A model generated the notes under the pieces. It was given only the letters and a program-made list of their open reading frames with translations. It had not been told where the DNA came from and made no database searches. Both the position numbers and the translations under genes were made by a program. 13,370 bases of DNA from Nonlabens sp. GTDB taxonomy: Bacteria > Bacteroidota > Bacteroidia > Flavobacteriales > Flavobacteriaceae. Below are positions 1-8,546 of the stretch, in pieces. Numbering within the stretch: the stretch's first letter is position 1; each line of letters starts with the position of its first letter. Location: contig JALZUY010000319.1 of assembly GCA_023301395.1 (NCBI GenBank), positions 1 through 13,370 of the forward strand. Direction: 5' to 3'.

Positions 1-248
1 TAGTATTCCCTAATCTAGAAGCGGCAAACTCGACCTATAAGTTGATTAAAGAACTCTATAATACGGACTCTATAGGTCCTATTATGATGGGAATGCAAAA
101 ACCGGTTCACATCCTTCAACTCAATGCAAGTGTAGATGAAATCGTAAATATGGCAGCAGTTGCTGTAATTGATGCGCAACAAAAAGAAAAGCACGAGGAA
201 AAACGCCAGCAAGAGACCACAAATAGCACTAATCAAGGTGACTTTTAA
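1..248 (+). CDS. maeB: NADP-dependent malic enzyme (MaeB type), C-terminal end only
   Basis: This is the 3' end of a gene that begins before the window; codons are in phase from base 3 and the stop is TAA at 246-248. The visible 81 residues contain FPNLEAAN, then IGPIMMGMQKPVHILQL and an IVNMAAVAVIDAQ helix. These resemble the end of the phosphotransacetylase-like domain that forms the C-terminal half of MaeB-type malic enzymes, which convert malate to pyruvate and CO2 while reducing NADP; in this family that domain is thought to be regulatory rather than catalytic. A charged low-complexity tail rich in K, E, Q and N follows and is probably disordered. The catalytic malic domain lies outside the window, so a stand-alone phosphate acetyltransferase cannot be fully excluded. 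The next gene, ruvA, starts 46 bp downstream on the same strand. Confidence 0.8.
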   Translation, partial: VFPNLEAANSTYKLIKELYNTDSIGPIMMGMQKPVHILQLNASVDEIVNMAAVAVIDAQQKEKHEEKRQQETTNSTNQGDF

Positions 249-263
249 TCCTCTTAATTTTAT

Positions 264-271
264 TACATTTG
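264..271 (+). promoter_or_regulatory. Candidate flavobacterial -7 box upstream of ruvA-sprA
   Basis: TACATTTG matches the Bacteroidota sigma-A -7 consensus TAnnTTTG and lies 23 bp before the ruvA ATG, which would give a short leader. No clean TTG -33 element is visible at the usual distance, so this is tentative. If real, it would drive ruvA and, by coupling, sprA. Confidence 0.4.
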
Positions 272-294
272 ATCCTTTAACTTAAAATTAAGGA

Positions 295-876
295 ATGATA
301 GCGCAGTTGCAAGGAAAACTGGTAGAAAAAAATCTCACAGATGTAGTTATAGACTGCGGTGGTGTGGGATATTTTGTAGAGATTTCTTTACATACGTATT
401 CATTAATTCCAGATGGTGAATTAATTAAATTATTCACTTTCATGCAGGTTCGTGAAGATTCTCAGCGACTTTTTGGTTTTATGGAAAAGTCAGAGCGCGA
501 GGTTTTCAAGCTATTACTATCGGTGTCTGGAATAGGAGCAAGTACGGCACGTACAATGTTGTCAAGTTTAGAGCCACGTCAAATCGCTCAGGCGATAGCG
601 GCTGGAGATGTGCGTACTATACAGAGTGTTAAGGGAATAGGCGCAAAAGGAGCACAGCGTGTTATCCTTGATTTGAAAGATAAAATTTTACAAGTGCTAG
701 AAGGAGAAGATATTTCTCTTCATTCAAGCAATACGGGACGTGATGAGGCGTTATCTGCACTAGAAACGCTGGGTTATTTACGTAAGCAGGCGCAAAAAGT
801 AGTCGATAAAATACTGGCAAGTGAGCCAGACGCTACAGTAGAAAAATTAATAAAAAGTGCTTTAAAACAGCTGTAA
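295..876 (+). CDS. ruvA: Holliday junction branch migration protein RuvA
   Basis: RuvA binds four-way DNA junctions as a tetramer and loads the RuvB motor for branch migration in recombination and replication-fork repair. The 193 residues match the usual family length. The N-terminal OB-fold spans about residues 1-63 (MIAQLQGKLVEK and the GGVGYFVEI strand). Two helix-hairpin-helix DNA-binding motifs follow, with cores SVSGIG (about 76-81) and SVKGIGAKGAQR (about 111-122). After an acidic, flexible linker, the three-helix domain that contacts RuvB begins near residue 148 (RDEALSALETLGY). The ATG at 295 follows an A-rich leader and gives the canonical N-terminus. RuvB and RuvC are not in the window. 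The gene ends three bases before the sprA start and shares its reading frame, which suggests translational coupling. Confidence 0.97.
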   Translation: MIAQLQGKLVEKNLTDVVIDCGGVGYFVEISLHTYSLIPDGELIKLFTFMQVREDSQRLFGFMEKSEREVFKLLLSVSGIGASTARTMLSSLEPRQIAQAIAAGDVRTIQSVKGIGAKGAQRVILDLKDKILQVLEGEDISLHSSNTGRDEALSALETLGYLRKQAQKVVDKILASEPDATVEKLIKSALKQL

Positions 877-879
877 GAT

Positions 880-3800
880 TTGAAATATAGTTCTCTTCAA
901 TTCATAAATAGATACGTAGCATTCATAGGATGTTTTTTGGTATTCGCTTTCGCGAAAGCGCAACAAGAACCACCTACTACTCCACAAGATAGCACTAAGA
1001 CTGGTGTTATCATAGGAGATATTACGCTACCAGATCCACCAAGTATTGTTACACTTTACGAGTATGATCCTGATCTGGATCGATATATTTATTCCAGTAA
1101 ATTCAATGGGTTTCAAATAGGATATCCATTCATGCTCACACGTGAAGAATATTTAGATCGCGTGATGAAAGAGCGCATGACAGAGTATTTTAAGGATAAA
1201 GCGGCTGCAATTGCTGGAAAGACTGAAGCTGATAAAGAAAAGCAAAAGAATTTATTACCTAATTTCTATGTAGAGTCAGATTTGTTTGAGAGCATTTTTG
1301 GTGGAACAGAGATTTCTATTGTACCGCAAGGATCTGTAGAAGTAGATTTAGGGATGTTATTTAATAAATCGGACAATCCTAGTTTTTCACCTCGTAATAG
1401 ATCTAACGGGAGTTTTGATTTTAGTCAACGTATTAGTTTAAGTCTAGTAGGTAAAGTAGGAACTCGCGTAAATGTGAATGCTAACTTTGATACGCAGAGT
1501 ACCTTTAACTTCCAAAATCAAATCAAGCTCGATTACACACCATCTGAGGATGATATTCTTCAAAGTGTAGAGATAGGTAACATAAGTATGCCTTTGAATT
1601 CTACCTTGATACGTGGAGCTCAAAGCCTTTTTGGTCTTAAGACTGAGTTACAGTTTGGTAAAACGAGAATAACAACTGTTTTTTCAGAGCAGCAGTCAGA
1701 GTCAAGAACGGTACAGGCCGAAGGTGGCGCGTCTGTAAATGATTTTGATTTTTTCTCACTGGATTATGATGAGAATAGACATTATTTTCTGTCTCATCAT
1801 TTCCGTGATAGTTATGATAATGCGCTAGCAAATTACCCGTTTATAAATTCAAATATTCAAATCACAAGAGCCGAAGTTTGGATTACCAATCGTGGAAATA
1901 GAACACAAGATGTAAGAAACTTAGTTGCCATACAGGACATAGGTGAGTCTGATCCTGAGAATATAGGAATTAATAACGTTCCTGGTGGTTTTTTAAATGT
2001 TCCAGCTAGTAGCTTCCCTTCAAATGAGAACAATGATTTCAATCCACTTGGAATTAATAGTGGTGCGCAAACAATCTTAACTGATGCGATTAGAGATATT
2101 TCAACAGTTCAACAAGGTTTTGGTGGAGCGTTAGTAAATGAAGGTTTTGATTATGTGACCTTAGAAAACGCAAGAAAACTTACTGCAAACGAGTACAAGC
2201 TGAATACACAATTAGGTTATATATCATTGCGCCAGCGCTTAAATAATGATGAAGTGCTTGCTGTTGCATTCCAGTATACTGTTGGTGGAAAGGTGTTCCA
2301 AGTTGGAGAGTTTGCAAATGATGGTGTAATTGCTACAGATGTTATTGTTAATACTGACCCAACTCAATCGCCAGTTAATAATCAAAACTTAGTTGTAAAA
2401 TTATTGAAGAGTAATTTGACTAATGTTAGTGAGCCTATCTGGGATTTAATGATGAAGAATATCTATAACCTAGGTGGTTCTCAATTATCTCAAGAAGATT
2501 TCAGGATGAATATCTTCTATCAATTTCCTCCTGAGTTAAATTATATCACACCAGCGGTAGGAACCATTACAAATCCATCTGTTCCATTACCTGTAGATGT
2601 GGATCAAACTACATTAATAAAAGTATTCAATTTAGATAGACTCAATCAACAAGGTGATCCACAGCCATCGGGTGATGGTTTTTTTGATTTTATTCCAGGT
2701 TTAACGATCGATCAAGAGAATGGCCGCATAATTTTCACAACGGTAGAGCCTTTTGGTACGCACTTGTTTAATAAACTAGATAATACGCCAGGTGCAGGTA
2801 ATGAAGATTATAATCAGCCCAGTACTTATAATCCAAACCAAGATAAGTATGTTTATAGGGACATGTACGTCACTACTAAAGCACAAGCGCAACAAACAGC
2901 AGATAAGAACAAGTACCTTATTAAAGGGCAATACAAAGCAACTGGAAGAGAAGGGATTCCTATAGGTGGTTTTAACTTGCCACGAGGATCTGTAACGGTT
3001 ACTGCTGGTGGGAGAACACTGCAAGAAGGAATTGATTACTCCGTGGATTATGCAGGAGGACGAGTTATAATACTTGATCAAGCATTATTGAATTCAAATA
3101 CGCCTATTCAGGTTTCAACTGAGAATAATTCTACCTTTAATCAAAATACAAAACGTTTTACAGGAATTAATGTAGAACACCGTTTTAGTGATGATCTTAT
3201 ATTAGGTGGAACGTTTTTAAATTTAAAAGAACGACCTATTACTCAAAAATCAACTTTTGGTTTTGAGCCTATCAACAACACCATTATAGGAGCTAATCTC
3301 GTCTATAATACAAAAGTTCCATTCCTCACTAGAATGGTGAATAAATTACCTAATATAGATACAGACGTAGAATCTGCAATGTCGCTACGTGGAGAATTAG
3401 CTTACCTATTTCCTGGAACACCACCTGGAGATAATTTTGAAGGGCAAGCCGCTGCTTATGTAGATGATTTTGAAGGATCACAAACTTCTATTGACATACT
3501 TTCTCCATTTGCATGGTCACTTGCCAGTGTGCCAGAGGCATTTGAAGGAGCAGGTTCTCAAGGAAATGCATTAGCTTATAATTTCACAAGAGCACAGCTA
3601 TCATGGTATTCCATTGACCCTATTTTTTATGGAACTCAGCGCCCTGCAGACATTACTGATAATGATGTGTCTGATCCTAGAACTAGACGTGTTTTTGTAG
3701 ATGAATTATTTCCAAATGTAGATATACAACAAGGACAACAGCAAGTAATTAATACACTTGATTTAAATTTCTTACCTAATCAACGTGGACCTTATAACTA

Positions 3801-6800
3801 TAATCCAACTGCAGCAGGAAGTAATATTTTGCCTAATCCTCAAAATAACTGGGCTGGTATTATGAGACAATTCTCCAGTACTGATTTTGAGCAGACCAAC
3901 GTGGAGTATATCCAGTTTTGGGTAATGGATCCATTCCAGTATGACCCTACTAACACTGGTGGAACCATATCTATTAACTTAGGAAGTATAAGTGAAGATA
4001 TCTTAAAAGATAATCGCAAGCAATTTGAAAATGGGCTGCCTGATGATGGTAGTACAACACTAACCATTCCTACAGATTATGGAAAAGTACCTGTGAATCA
4101 ATCGCTAGTCTATGCTTTTGATTCTGACGGTGCTCAACGTACAAATCAAGATATAGGATTAGATGGGTTAAGTGATGTTGAAGAAAATCTGCAATTTGGT
4201 GCTTTTGGGCCAGAAGATCCTGCACGAGATAACTACGAGTATTTTCTTGCGACATCAGGTGATATTTTAACTCGTTATAGAAGATACAATAATACTCAAG
4301 GAAATTCTCCAACTGAAGTTTCACAGGATGATCGTGGAGCAACCACATTGCCAGATGTGGAGGATATTAATAGAGATAACACTATGAATACCATAGATAG
4401 TTATTTTGAATATGATATTGATGTTTTTCCAGGAATGGATGTTACGAACAGTGAATATATTTTTGACACAAAAGATGTACAAACTACATTACCTAACGGT
4501 AGTACAATTAGTACACGATGGGTACAATTTAGAGTGCCATTAAGTGATCCTAATCGAGAGGTGATAGGTGGGATAGGTGATTTTAGAGCTATACGTTTCA
4601 TGAGAATGTACCTTTCAGAGTTTAATCAGGAGACCTTATTACGTTTTGGTTCCATGGACTTAGTACGAGGTGATTACCGTCGTTATACGGCTACATTACA
4701 AGATAGTGATCCTATCCCTGGAGATGATGGAACTGCATTTGAAGTGGAAGGAGTGAATATTGAAAATAACGAATCACGTTCTCCTATTCCATATCGATTA
4801 CCACCTGGTGTAGAGCGGGAAGAATTGCGTACTCAAAACCAAAATATAAGACAGAACGAACAATCACTTGCTTTAAGAGTATGTGGCCTAGAGCCAGATG
4901 ATGGACGTTCTGTATTTAAGAACATAAGAATTGACATGCGTCAATATGAATCTTTGAGAATGTTTGTTCATGCAGAGTCACTCGTTAATGAAGTTGCTAT
5001 TGCAGACGATGAACTTGAGGCATTTATAAGAATAGGAATCGATTATACCGATAACTATTATGAGATAAGATTGCCATTAAAACCAACAACTTTTGGAACT
5101 ACCGTTAGAGAAGAAATATGGCCAGAGGCAAATGAATTTAATATTGATCTAGCATTGCTTCAAGAGATTAAAGCTTTGGTATTAAGTGATCCTATTTTGA
5201 ATATTGGTCAGGCTAATTTCTTTGATCAAGCAACCTTGGACCCATCATCATCAGGTGATTCTAATCAACACAGTTATGGAATAAAGGGAAATCCTAACTT
5301 TGGAGACGTGCGTGCAATGATGATAGGTGTGCGTAACGCTACTACAAATGATATATGTGGTGAAGTATGGTTTAACGAGATGCGTCTTTCTGGTTTAAAA
5401 AATCAAGGAGGATATGCAGCTGTCATGAATATGGATGTAAACCTTGCAGACTTTGCTAGTATAAGTGCTACAGGTAGGAGAAGTACGATTGGTTTTGGTG
5501 CCATTGAGCAAGGACCTAACGAGAGAGATCGTGAGAATCTTACTCAGTATGATGTGACTACAAATATGAATTTGGGGCAATTACTGCCTGAAAAATGGGG
5601 TGTTACATTACCATTCTCTTATAGCATAGCGCAAGAAACGATTACTCCACAATTTGATCCACAGTTTGAAGATATAGAACTGGAAACGCGCTTGGAAAGT
5701 GCAAACAGTGATGCAGAGCGTGATATTATTAGAGAACAGTCTGAGGATTACACAAGAAGGCAAAGTATCAATCTTATAGGAGTGCGCAAAGAACGTACTG
5801 GCGATTCAAAACCTATGCCTTATGATATCGAGAACTTTACGTTCTCAGGTTCTTATAATCAAACGGATCAACGTAATTTTGAAGTAGAAAAATTTCAAGA
5901 TCAATCAGTAAATGTAGGAACGACCTATAACTATGCCTTTCCTAAAGTAGAAGTGGAACCATTTAAAAAGCTAGTAGGAGAAGGGAAATATTTGAAATTC
6001 CTCAAAGATTTCAATGTCAATTTATTACCTAACAGCTTTGCAGTAAGTGGAAACATCTTGAGACAATACAATACTCAGAAGTTTAGAGACCTACAGTTAG
6101 ATACTAATCCGGTAGATACAAACGGAGATGATATTCCAGATGCGCAAAATATAAGTATTGATCCATTATCAAATCGCAATTTCACGATGAATCATCAGTA
6201 TGCGATTAATTGGGATATTACTAAATCATTACAATTTAATATCTCAGCAAATAATGATCGAGTTATTCGTAGTTACATAGATGAGGATGATAACATAGAT
6301 GAAACTTTCGATATTTGGACTGATTTCTTAGATGAAGGAATTCCTAATTCACACTCACAGAAATTAGAAGCTACTTACCAGTTGCCATTTGATAAGTTCC
6401 CTTTTCTTGCTTTCGCGAAAACGAGCTATACCTATACAGCAGATTTTAACTGGCAACGTAATTCTCAACAATTTGCACAGCTAGATGGTATTCCTAACCT
6501 AGGAAATACAGTTCAAAATGCCAATACACATAGAATTAATACGACTTTGGATTTAGATAAGTTGTATAAGTATGTAGGTTTGGAGAAAGTTAAATTTGGA
6601 CGAGTAGCAAATCGATCTAGAACTCGTAACACAGGAAGATCTCGCAACACTAAGGCAACAACTCCTGTAGCTGCCAATGGAAAAGAAGAAAAAGATAAGA
6701 CACCTAAAAAGAATTTTGGGAATCAAGCTTATAATACCTTGATAGGAATTGTAACCTCAGTAAAAAGAGCACAAATAAACTATCAAGAAAATAATGGTAT

Positions 6801-8103
6801 TTTCTTACCAGGATACACGCCAGCAATAGGATTCATAGGCACATTAAAGCCTACTACAGGATTTACATTTGGTTCTCAAGCAGAGATTAGAGATATAGCT
6901 GCCAGACGTGGATGGTTGACATTATTCCAGGATTTTAACCAGCAGTATAGTGAAGTTGAAAGTAAAAATCTAGACGTAAATGTAAATGTTGATTTATTAA
7001 AGGATTTAAAAATTGACTTAGTTGGAAATCGCGCTTATCAAGAAACGTATACAGAGAATTTCCGTGTAGACCCAACTAATTTGACCTATCAATCATTAAC
7101 ACCTAACACGTTTGGTAATTATAACATTACCACAAATATGATAGGAACTGCCTTCAATAAAAGTACTATTGATGGATCTAAGAACTTTGACAACTTTAGA
7201 AATAATAGATTGATAGTAGCAGAGCGTCTAGCCGAGGAGTTCTATGGTACAGACACTTATTCAAGAGATGTAGATGGTTTTCCTGAAGGTTTTAGTAGGA
7301 ATAGTCAGGATGTATTACTTCCAGCATTTCTTGCAGCTTACGAAGGTCGCAGTGCAGAGAAACAAAAGACATCAGCATTTAAGGATGTGCCGCTTCCTAA
7401 TTGGACAGTGAAATATACTGGTCTTATGAATTTAAAATGGTTCAAAAAGAGATTCCGTAGATTCTCCATTAATCATGGATATCGATCTAGTTATACCATC
7501 AATCAATTCCAGACTAATCTAGATTATACTGCTGGAAATAGAAACTTGGCTTATGGAGATCAAAGTCCCGATGCGTTGAACCAAACGGGAGATTTTAAAT
7601 CTCGCAACTTATTTTTCAATATCAACTTGTCTGAGCAATTTAGCCCATTATTTAAACTTGATTTTGAAATGAAAAACTCAGTCTCAGTTGCTGCTGAGGT
7701 GAGAAAGGATCGTGTAATTTCTTTGAGCTTTGATAACAATTTATTGACTGAGATTAATGGTAATGAATTTATACTAGGTCTAGGATATCGCATTAAAGAT
7801 TTAAAATTCAAGACTAATGTAGGAGGACGCAGTAAAATAATAAAGAGTGATTTAAATATGCGATTAGATGGTTCAGTAAGAGATAATGTCACTATAGTAA
7901 GATTTCTGGATCTTGATAATAGTCAAGCAACTGCAGGACAAACCATTTATGGCCTTAAATTCACTGCCGATTATAACTTAAGCCAAGCTTTTACAGCTAT
8001 TTTTTACTACGATCATACCTTCTCAGAATTTGCAATATCTACAGCATTTCCACAAACGACAATAAGGAGTGGAGTGACCTTGAGATATACCTTTGGTAAT
8101 TAG
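880..8103 (+). CDS. sprA: SprA, T9SS outer-membrane translocon / gliding motility protein
   Basis: SprA is the giant outer-membrane beta-barrel through which T9SS cargo, including gliding adhesins, leaves the cell; the Flavobacterium johnsoniae protein is known as a single-chain 36-strand barrel with a lateral gate and partner proteins. The 2407 residues fit that size. The TTG start at 880 is chosen because the ruvA stop lies in frame just upstream and the product then begins with a good Sec signal peptide (residues 1-27, AKA before QQE). Family-typical segments include VTLYEYDPDLDRY near the mature N-terminus, GGRTLQEGIDY at about 712, DDFEGSQTSIDI at about 862, QFWVMDPF at about 1012 and EVWFNEMRLSGL at about 1495. 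The C-terminal third is rich in alternating aromatic strands and ends LRYTFGN. A basic, Ser/Thr/Lys-rich loop lies at about 1908-1947. The mature chain has only two Cys (1335, 1493) and several EF-hand-like Asp loops. The gene is intact, with a TAG stop. Confidence 0.97.
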   Translation: MKYSSLQFINRYVAFIGCFLVFAFAKAQQEPPTTPQDSTKTGVIIGDITLPDPPSIVTLYEYDPDLDRYIYSSKFNGFQIGYPFMLTREEYLDRVMKERMTEYFKDKAAAIAGKTEADKEKQKNLLPNFYVESDLFESIFGGTEISIVPQGSVEVDLGMLFNKSDNPSFSPRNRSNGSFDFSQRISLSLVGKVGTRVNVNANFDTQSTFNFQNQIKLDYTPSEDDILQSVEIGNISMPLNSTLIRGAQSLFGLKTELQFGKTRITTVFSEQQSESRTVQAEGGASVNDFDFFSLDYDENRHYFLSHHFRDSYDNALANYPFINSNIQITRAEVWITNRGNRTQDVRNLVAIQDIGESDPENIGINNVPGGFLNVPASSFPSNENNDFNPLGINSGAQTILTDAIRDISTVQQGFGGALVNEGFDYVTLENARKLTANEYKLNTQLGYISLRQRLNNDEVLAVAFQYTVGGKVFQVGEFANDGVIATDVIVNTDPTQSPVNNQNLVVKLLKSNLTNVSEPIWDLMMKNIYNLGGSQLSQEDFRMNIFYQFPPELNYITPAVGTITNPSVPLPVDVDQTTLIKVFNLDRLNQQGDPQPSGDGFFDFIPGLTIDQENGRIIFTTVEPFGTHLFNKLDNTPGAGNEDYNQPSTYNPNQDKYVYRDMYVTTKAQAQQTADKNKYLIKGQYKATGREGIPIGGFNLPRGSVTVTAGGRTLQEGIDYSVDYAGGRVIILDQALLNSNTPIQVSTENNSTFNQNTKRFTGINVEHRFSDDLILGGTFLNLKERPITQKSTFGFEPINNTIIGANLVYNTKVPFLTRMVNKLPNIDTDVESAMSLRGELAYLFPGTPPGDNFEGQAAAYVDDFEGSQTSIDILSPFAWSLASVPEAFEGAGSQGNALAYNFTRAQLSWYSIDPIFYGTQRPADITDNDVSDPRTRRVFVDELFPNVDIQQGQQQVINTLDLNFLPNQRGPYNYNPTAAGSNILPNPQNNWAGIMRQFSSTDFEQTNVEYIQFWVMDPFQYDPTNTGGTISINLGSISEDILKDNRKQFENGLPDDGSTTLTIPTDYGKVPVNQSLVYAFDSDGAQRTNQDIGLDGLSDVEENLQFGAFGPEDPARDNYEYFLATSGDILTRYRRYNNTQGNSPTEVSQDDRGATTLPDVEDINRDNTMNTIDSYFEYDIDVFPGMDVTNSEYIFDTKDVQTTLPNGSTISTRWVQFRVPLSDPNREVIGGIGDFRAIRFMRMYLSEFNQETLLRFGSMDLVRGDYRRYTATLQDSDPIPGDDGTAFEVEGVNIENNESRSPIPYRLPPGVEREELRTQNQNIRQNEQSLALRVCGLEPDDGRSVFKNIRIDMRQYESLRMFVHAESLVNEVAIADDELEAFIRIGIDYTDNYYEIRLPLKPTTFGTTVREEIWPEANEFNIDLALLQEIKALVLSDPILNIGQANFFDQATLDPSSSGDSNQHSYGIKGNPNFGDVRAMMIGVRNATTNDICGEVWFNEMRLSGLKNQGGYAAVMNMDVNLADFASISATGRRSTIGFGAIEQGPNERDRENLTQYDVTTNMNLGQLLPEKWGVTLPFSYSIAQETITPQFDPQFEDIELETRLESANSDAERDIIREQSEDYTRRQSINLIGVRKERTGDSKPMPYDIENFTFSGSYNQTDQRNFEVEKFQDQSVNVGTTYNYAFPKVEVEPFKKLVGEGKYLKFLKDFNVNLLPNSFAVSGNILRQYNTQKFRDLQLDTNPVDTNGDDIPDAQNISIDPLSNRNFTMNHQYAINWDITKSLQFNISANNDRVIRSYIDEDDNIDETFDIWTDFLDEGIPNSHSQKLEATYQLPFDKFPFLAFAKTSYTYTADFNWQRNSQQFAQLDGIPNLGNTVQNANTHRINTTLDLDKLYKYVGLEKVKFGRVANRSRTRNTGRSRNTKATTPVAANGKEEKDKTPKKNFGNQAYNTLIGIVTSVKRAQINYQENNGIFLPGYTPAIGFIGTLKPTTGFTFGSQAEIRDIAARRGWLTLFQDFNQQYSEVESKNLDVNVNVDLLKDLKIDLVGNRAYQETYTENFRVDPTNLTYQSLTPNTFGNYNITTNMIGTAFNKSTIDGSKNFDNFRNNRLIVAERLAEEFYGTDTYSRDVDGFPEGFSRNSQDVLLPAFLAAYEGRSAEKQKTSAFKDVPLPNWTVKYTGLMNLKWFKKRFRRFSINHGYRSSYTINQFQTNLDYTAGNRNLAYGDQSPDALNQTGDFKSRNLFFNINLSEQFSPLFKLDFEMKNSVSVAAEVRKDRVISLSFDNNLLTEINGNEFILGLGYRIKDLKFKTNVGGRSKIIKSDLNMRLDGSVRDNVTIVRFLDLDNSQATAGQTIYGLKFTADYNLSQAFTAIFYYDHTFSEFAISTAFPQTTIRSGVTLRYTFGN
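945..960. repeat. 16-bp perfect palindrome CGCTTTCGCGAAAGCG, copy 1
   Basis: This perfect inverted repeat encodes AFAKA, residues 23-27 of SprA, exactly up to the predicted signal peptidase I cut. It is far more GC-rich than its surroundings. The identical 16-mer recurs at 11252-11267 and a variant occurs at 6409-6423. Confidence 0.85.
6409..6423. repeat. TTTCGCGAAA palindrome, degenerate copy 2
   Basis: GCTTTCGCGAAAACG differs from the other two copies by one base in the right arm, leaving a 10-bp perfect core at 6411-6420. It encodes AFAKT, residues 1844-1848 of SprA, in the same phase as the other copies. Confidence 0.7.
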
Positions 8104-8165
8104 TAAAAAATCATAGCTTATTTCTTTGTGAGTTATCTTAAATTTACCGCCACTAAAATATTATT

Positions 8166-8546
8166 ATGAATATTCCAGCAGAATTAAAATATACAAAGGA
8201 TCACGAGTGGATCCGTATTGAAGGTGACACGGCAGTAATCGGAATTACTGACTTTGCACAAAGTGAATTAGGAGACATCGTTTATGTAGAAGTAGAAACG
8301 GTAGACGAGACACTAGATGTTGAAGAAGTTTTTGGTACTGTAGAAGCAGTAAAAACAGTTTCCGATTTATTCTTGCCACTTACAGGTGAGATTACTGACT
8401 TCAATGAGAAACTAGAAGACGAGCCAGAATTAGTAAATTCAGATCCTTACGGTGATGGATGGATGATTAAAATGACTTTTTCAGACGCTTCACAAGTAGA
8501 AGAGCTTCTAACAGCAGTTGCTTATGAAGAATTAATAGGTGGCTAA
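8166..8546 (+). CDS. gcvH: Glycine cleavage system H protein
   Basis: GcvH is the small lipoylated shuttle of the glycine cleavage system: it carries the aminomethyl group from the P protein to the T protein and is reoxidised by the L protein in the cytoplasm. The 126 residues match the family length. The N-terminus has the typical YTKDHEWIRI, followed by GITDFAQSELGDIVYVE and the lipoylation motif GTVEAVKTVSD, in which Lys63 is the expected lipoyl attachment site. The C-terminal part contains NSDPYGDGWMIKM, also typical. The ATG at 8166 lies in an A/T-rich leader without a Shine-Dalgarno sequence. It begins 62 bp after sprA, with a weak TATCTTAA at 8134 as the only promoter-like element. The last bases overlap the GTG start of the vanZ-like gene. 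No other gcv genes are nearby, as often seen in Bacteroidota. Confidence 0.97.
   Translation: MNIPAELKYTKDHEWIRIEGDTAVIGITDFAQSELGDIVYVEVETVDETLDVEEVFGTVEAVKTVSDLFLPLTGEITDFNEKLEDEPELVNSDPYGDGWMIKMTFSDASQVEELLTAVAYEELIGG

Noticed and set aside
922..936. Lipobox-like FIGC in the SprA N-terminus (Cys18)
   Set aside because: The -3 residue is Phe and a better signal peptidase I site (AKA before QQE) follows; SprA is a barrel protein, not a lipoprotein.
7560..7892. 110-codon minus-strand open frame inside sprA, with similar ones at 2776-3081 and 4070-4348
   Set aside because: They lie wholly inside the sprA coding frame and show no recognisable protein features; they are shadows.
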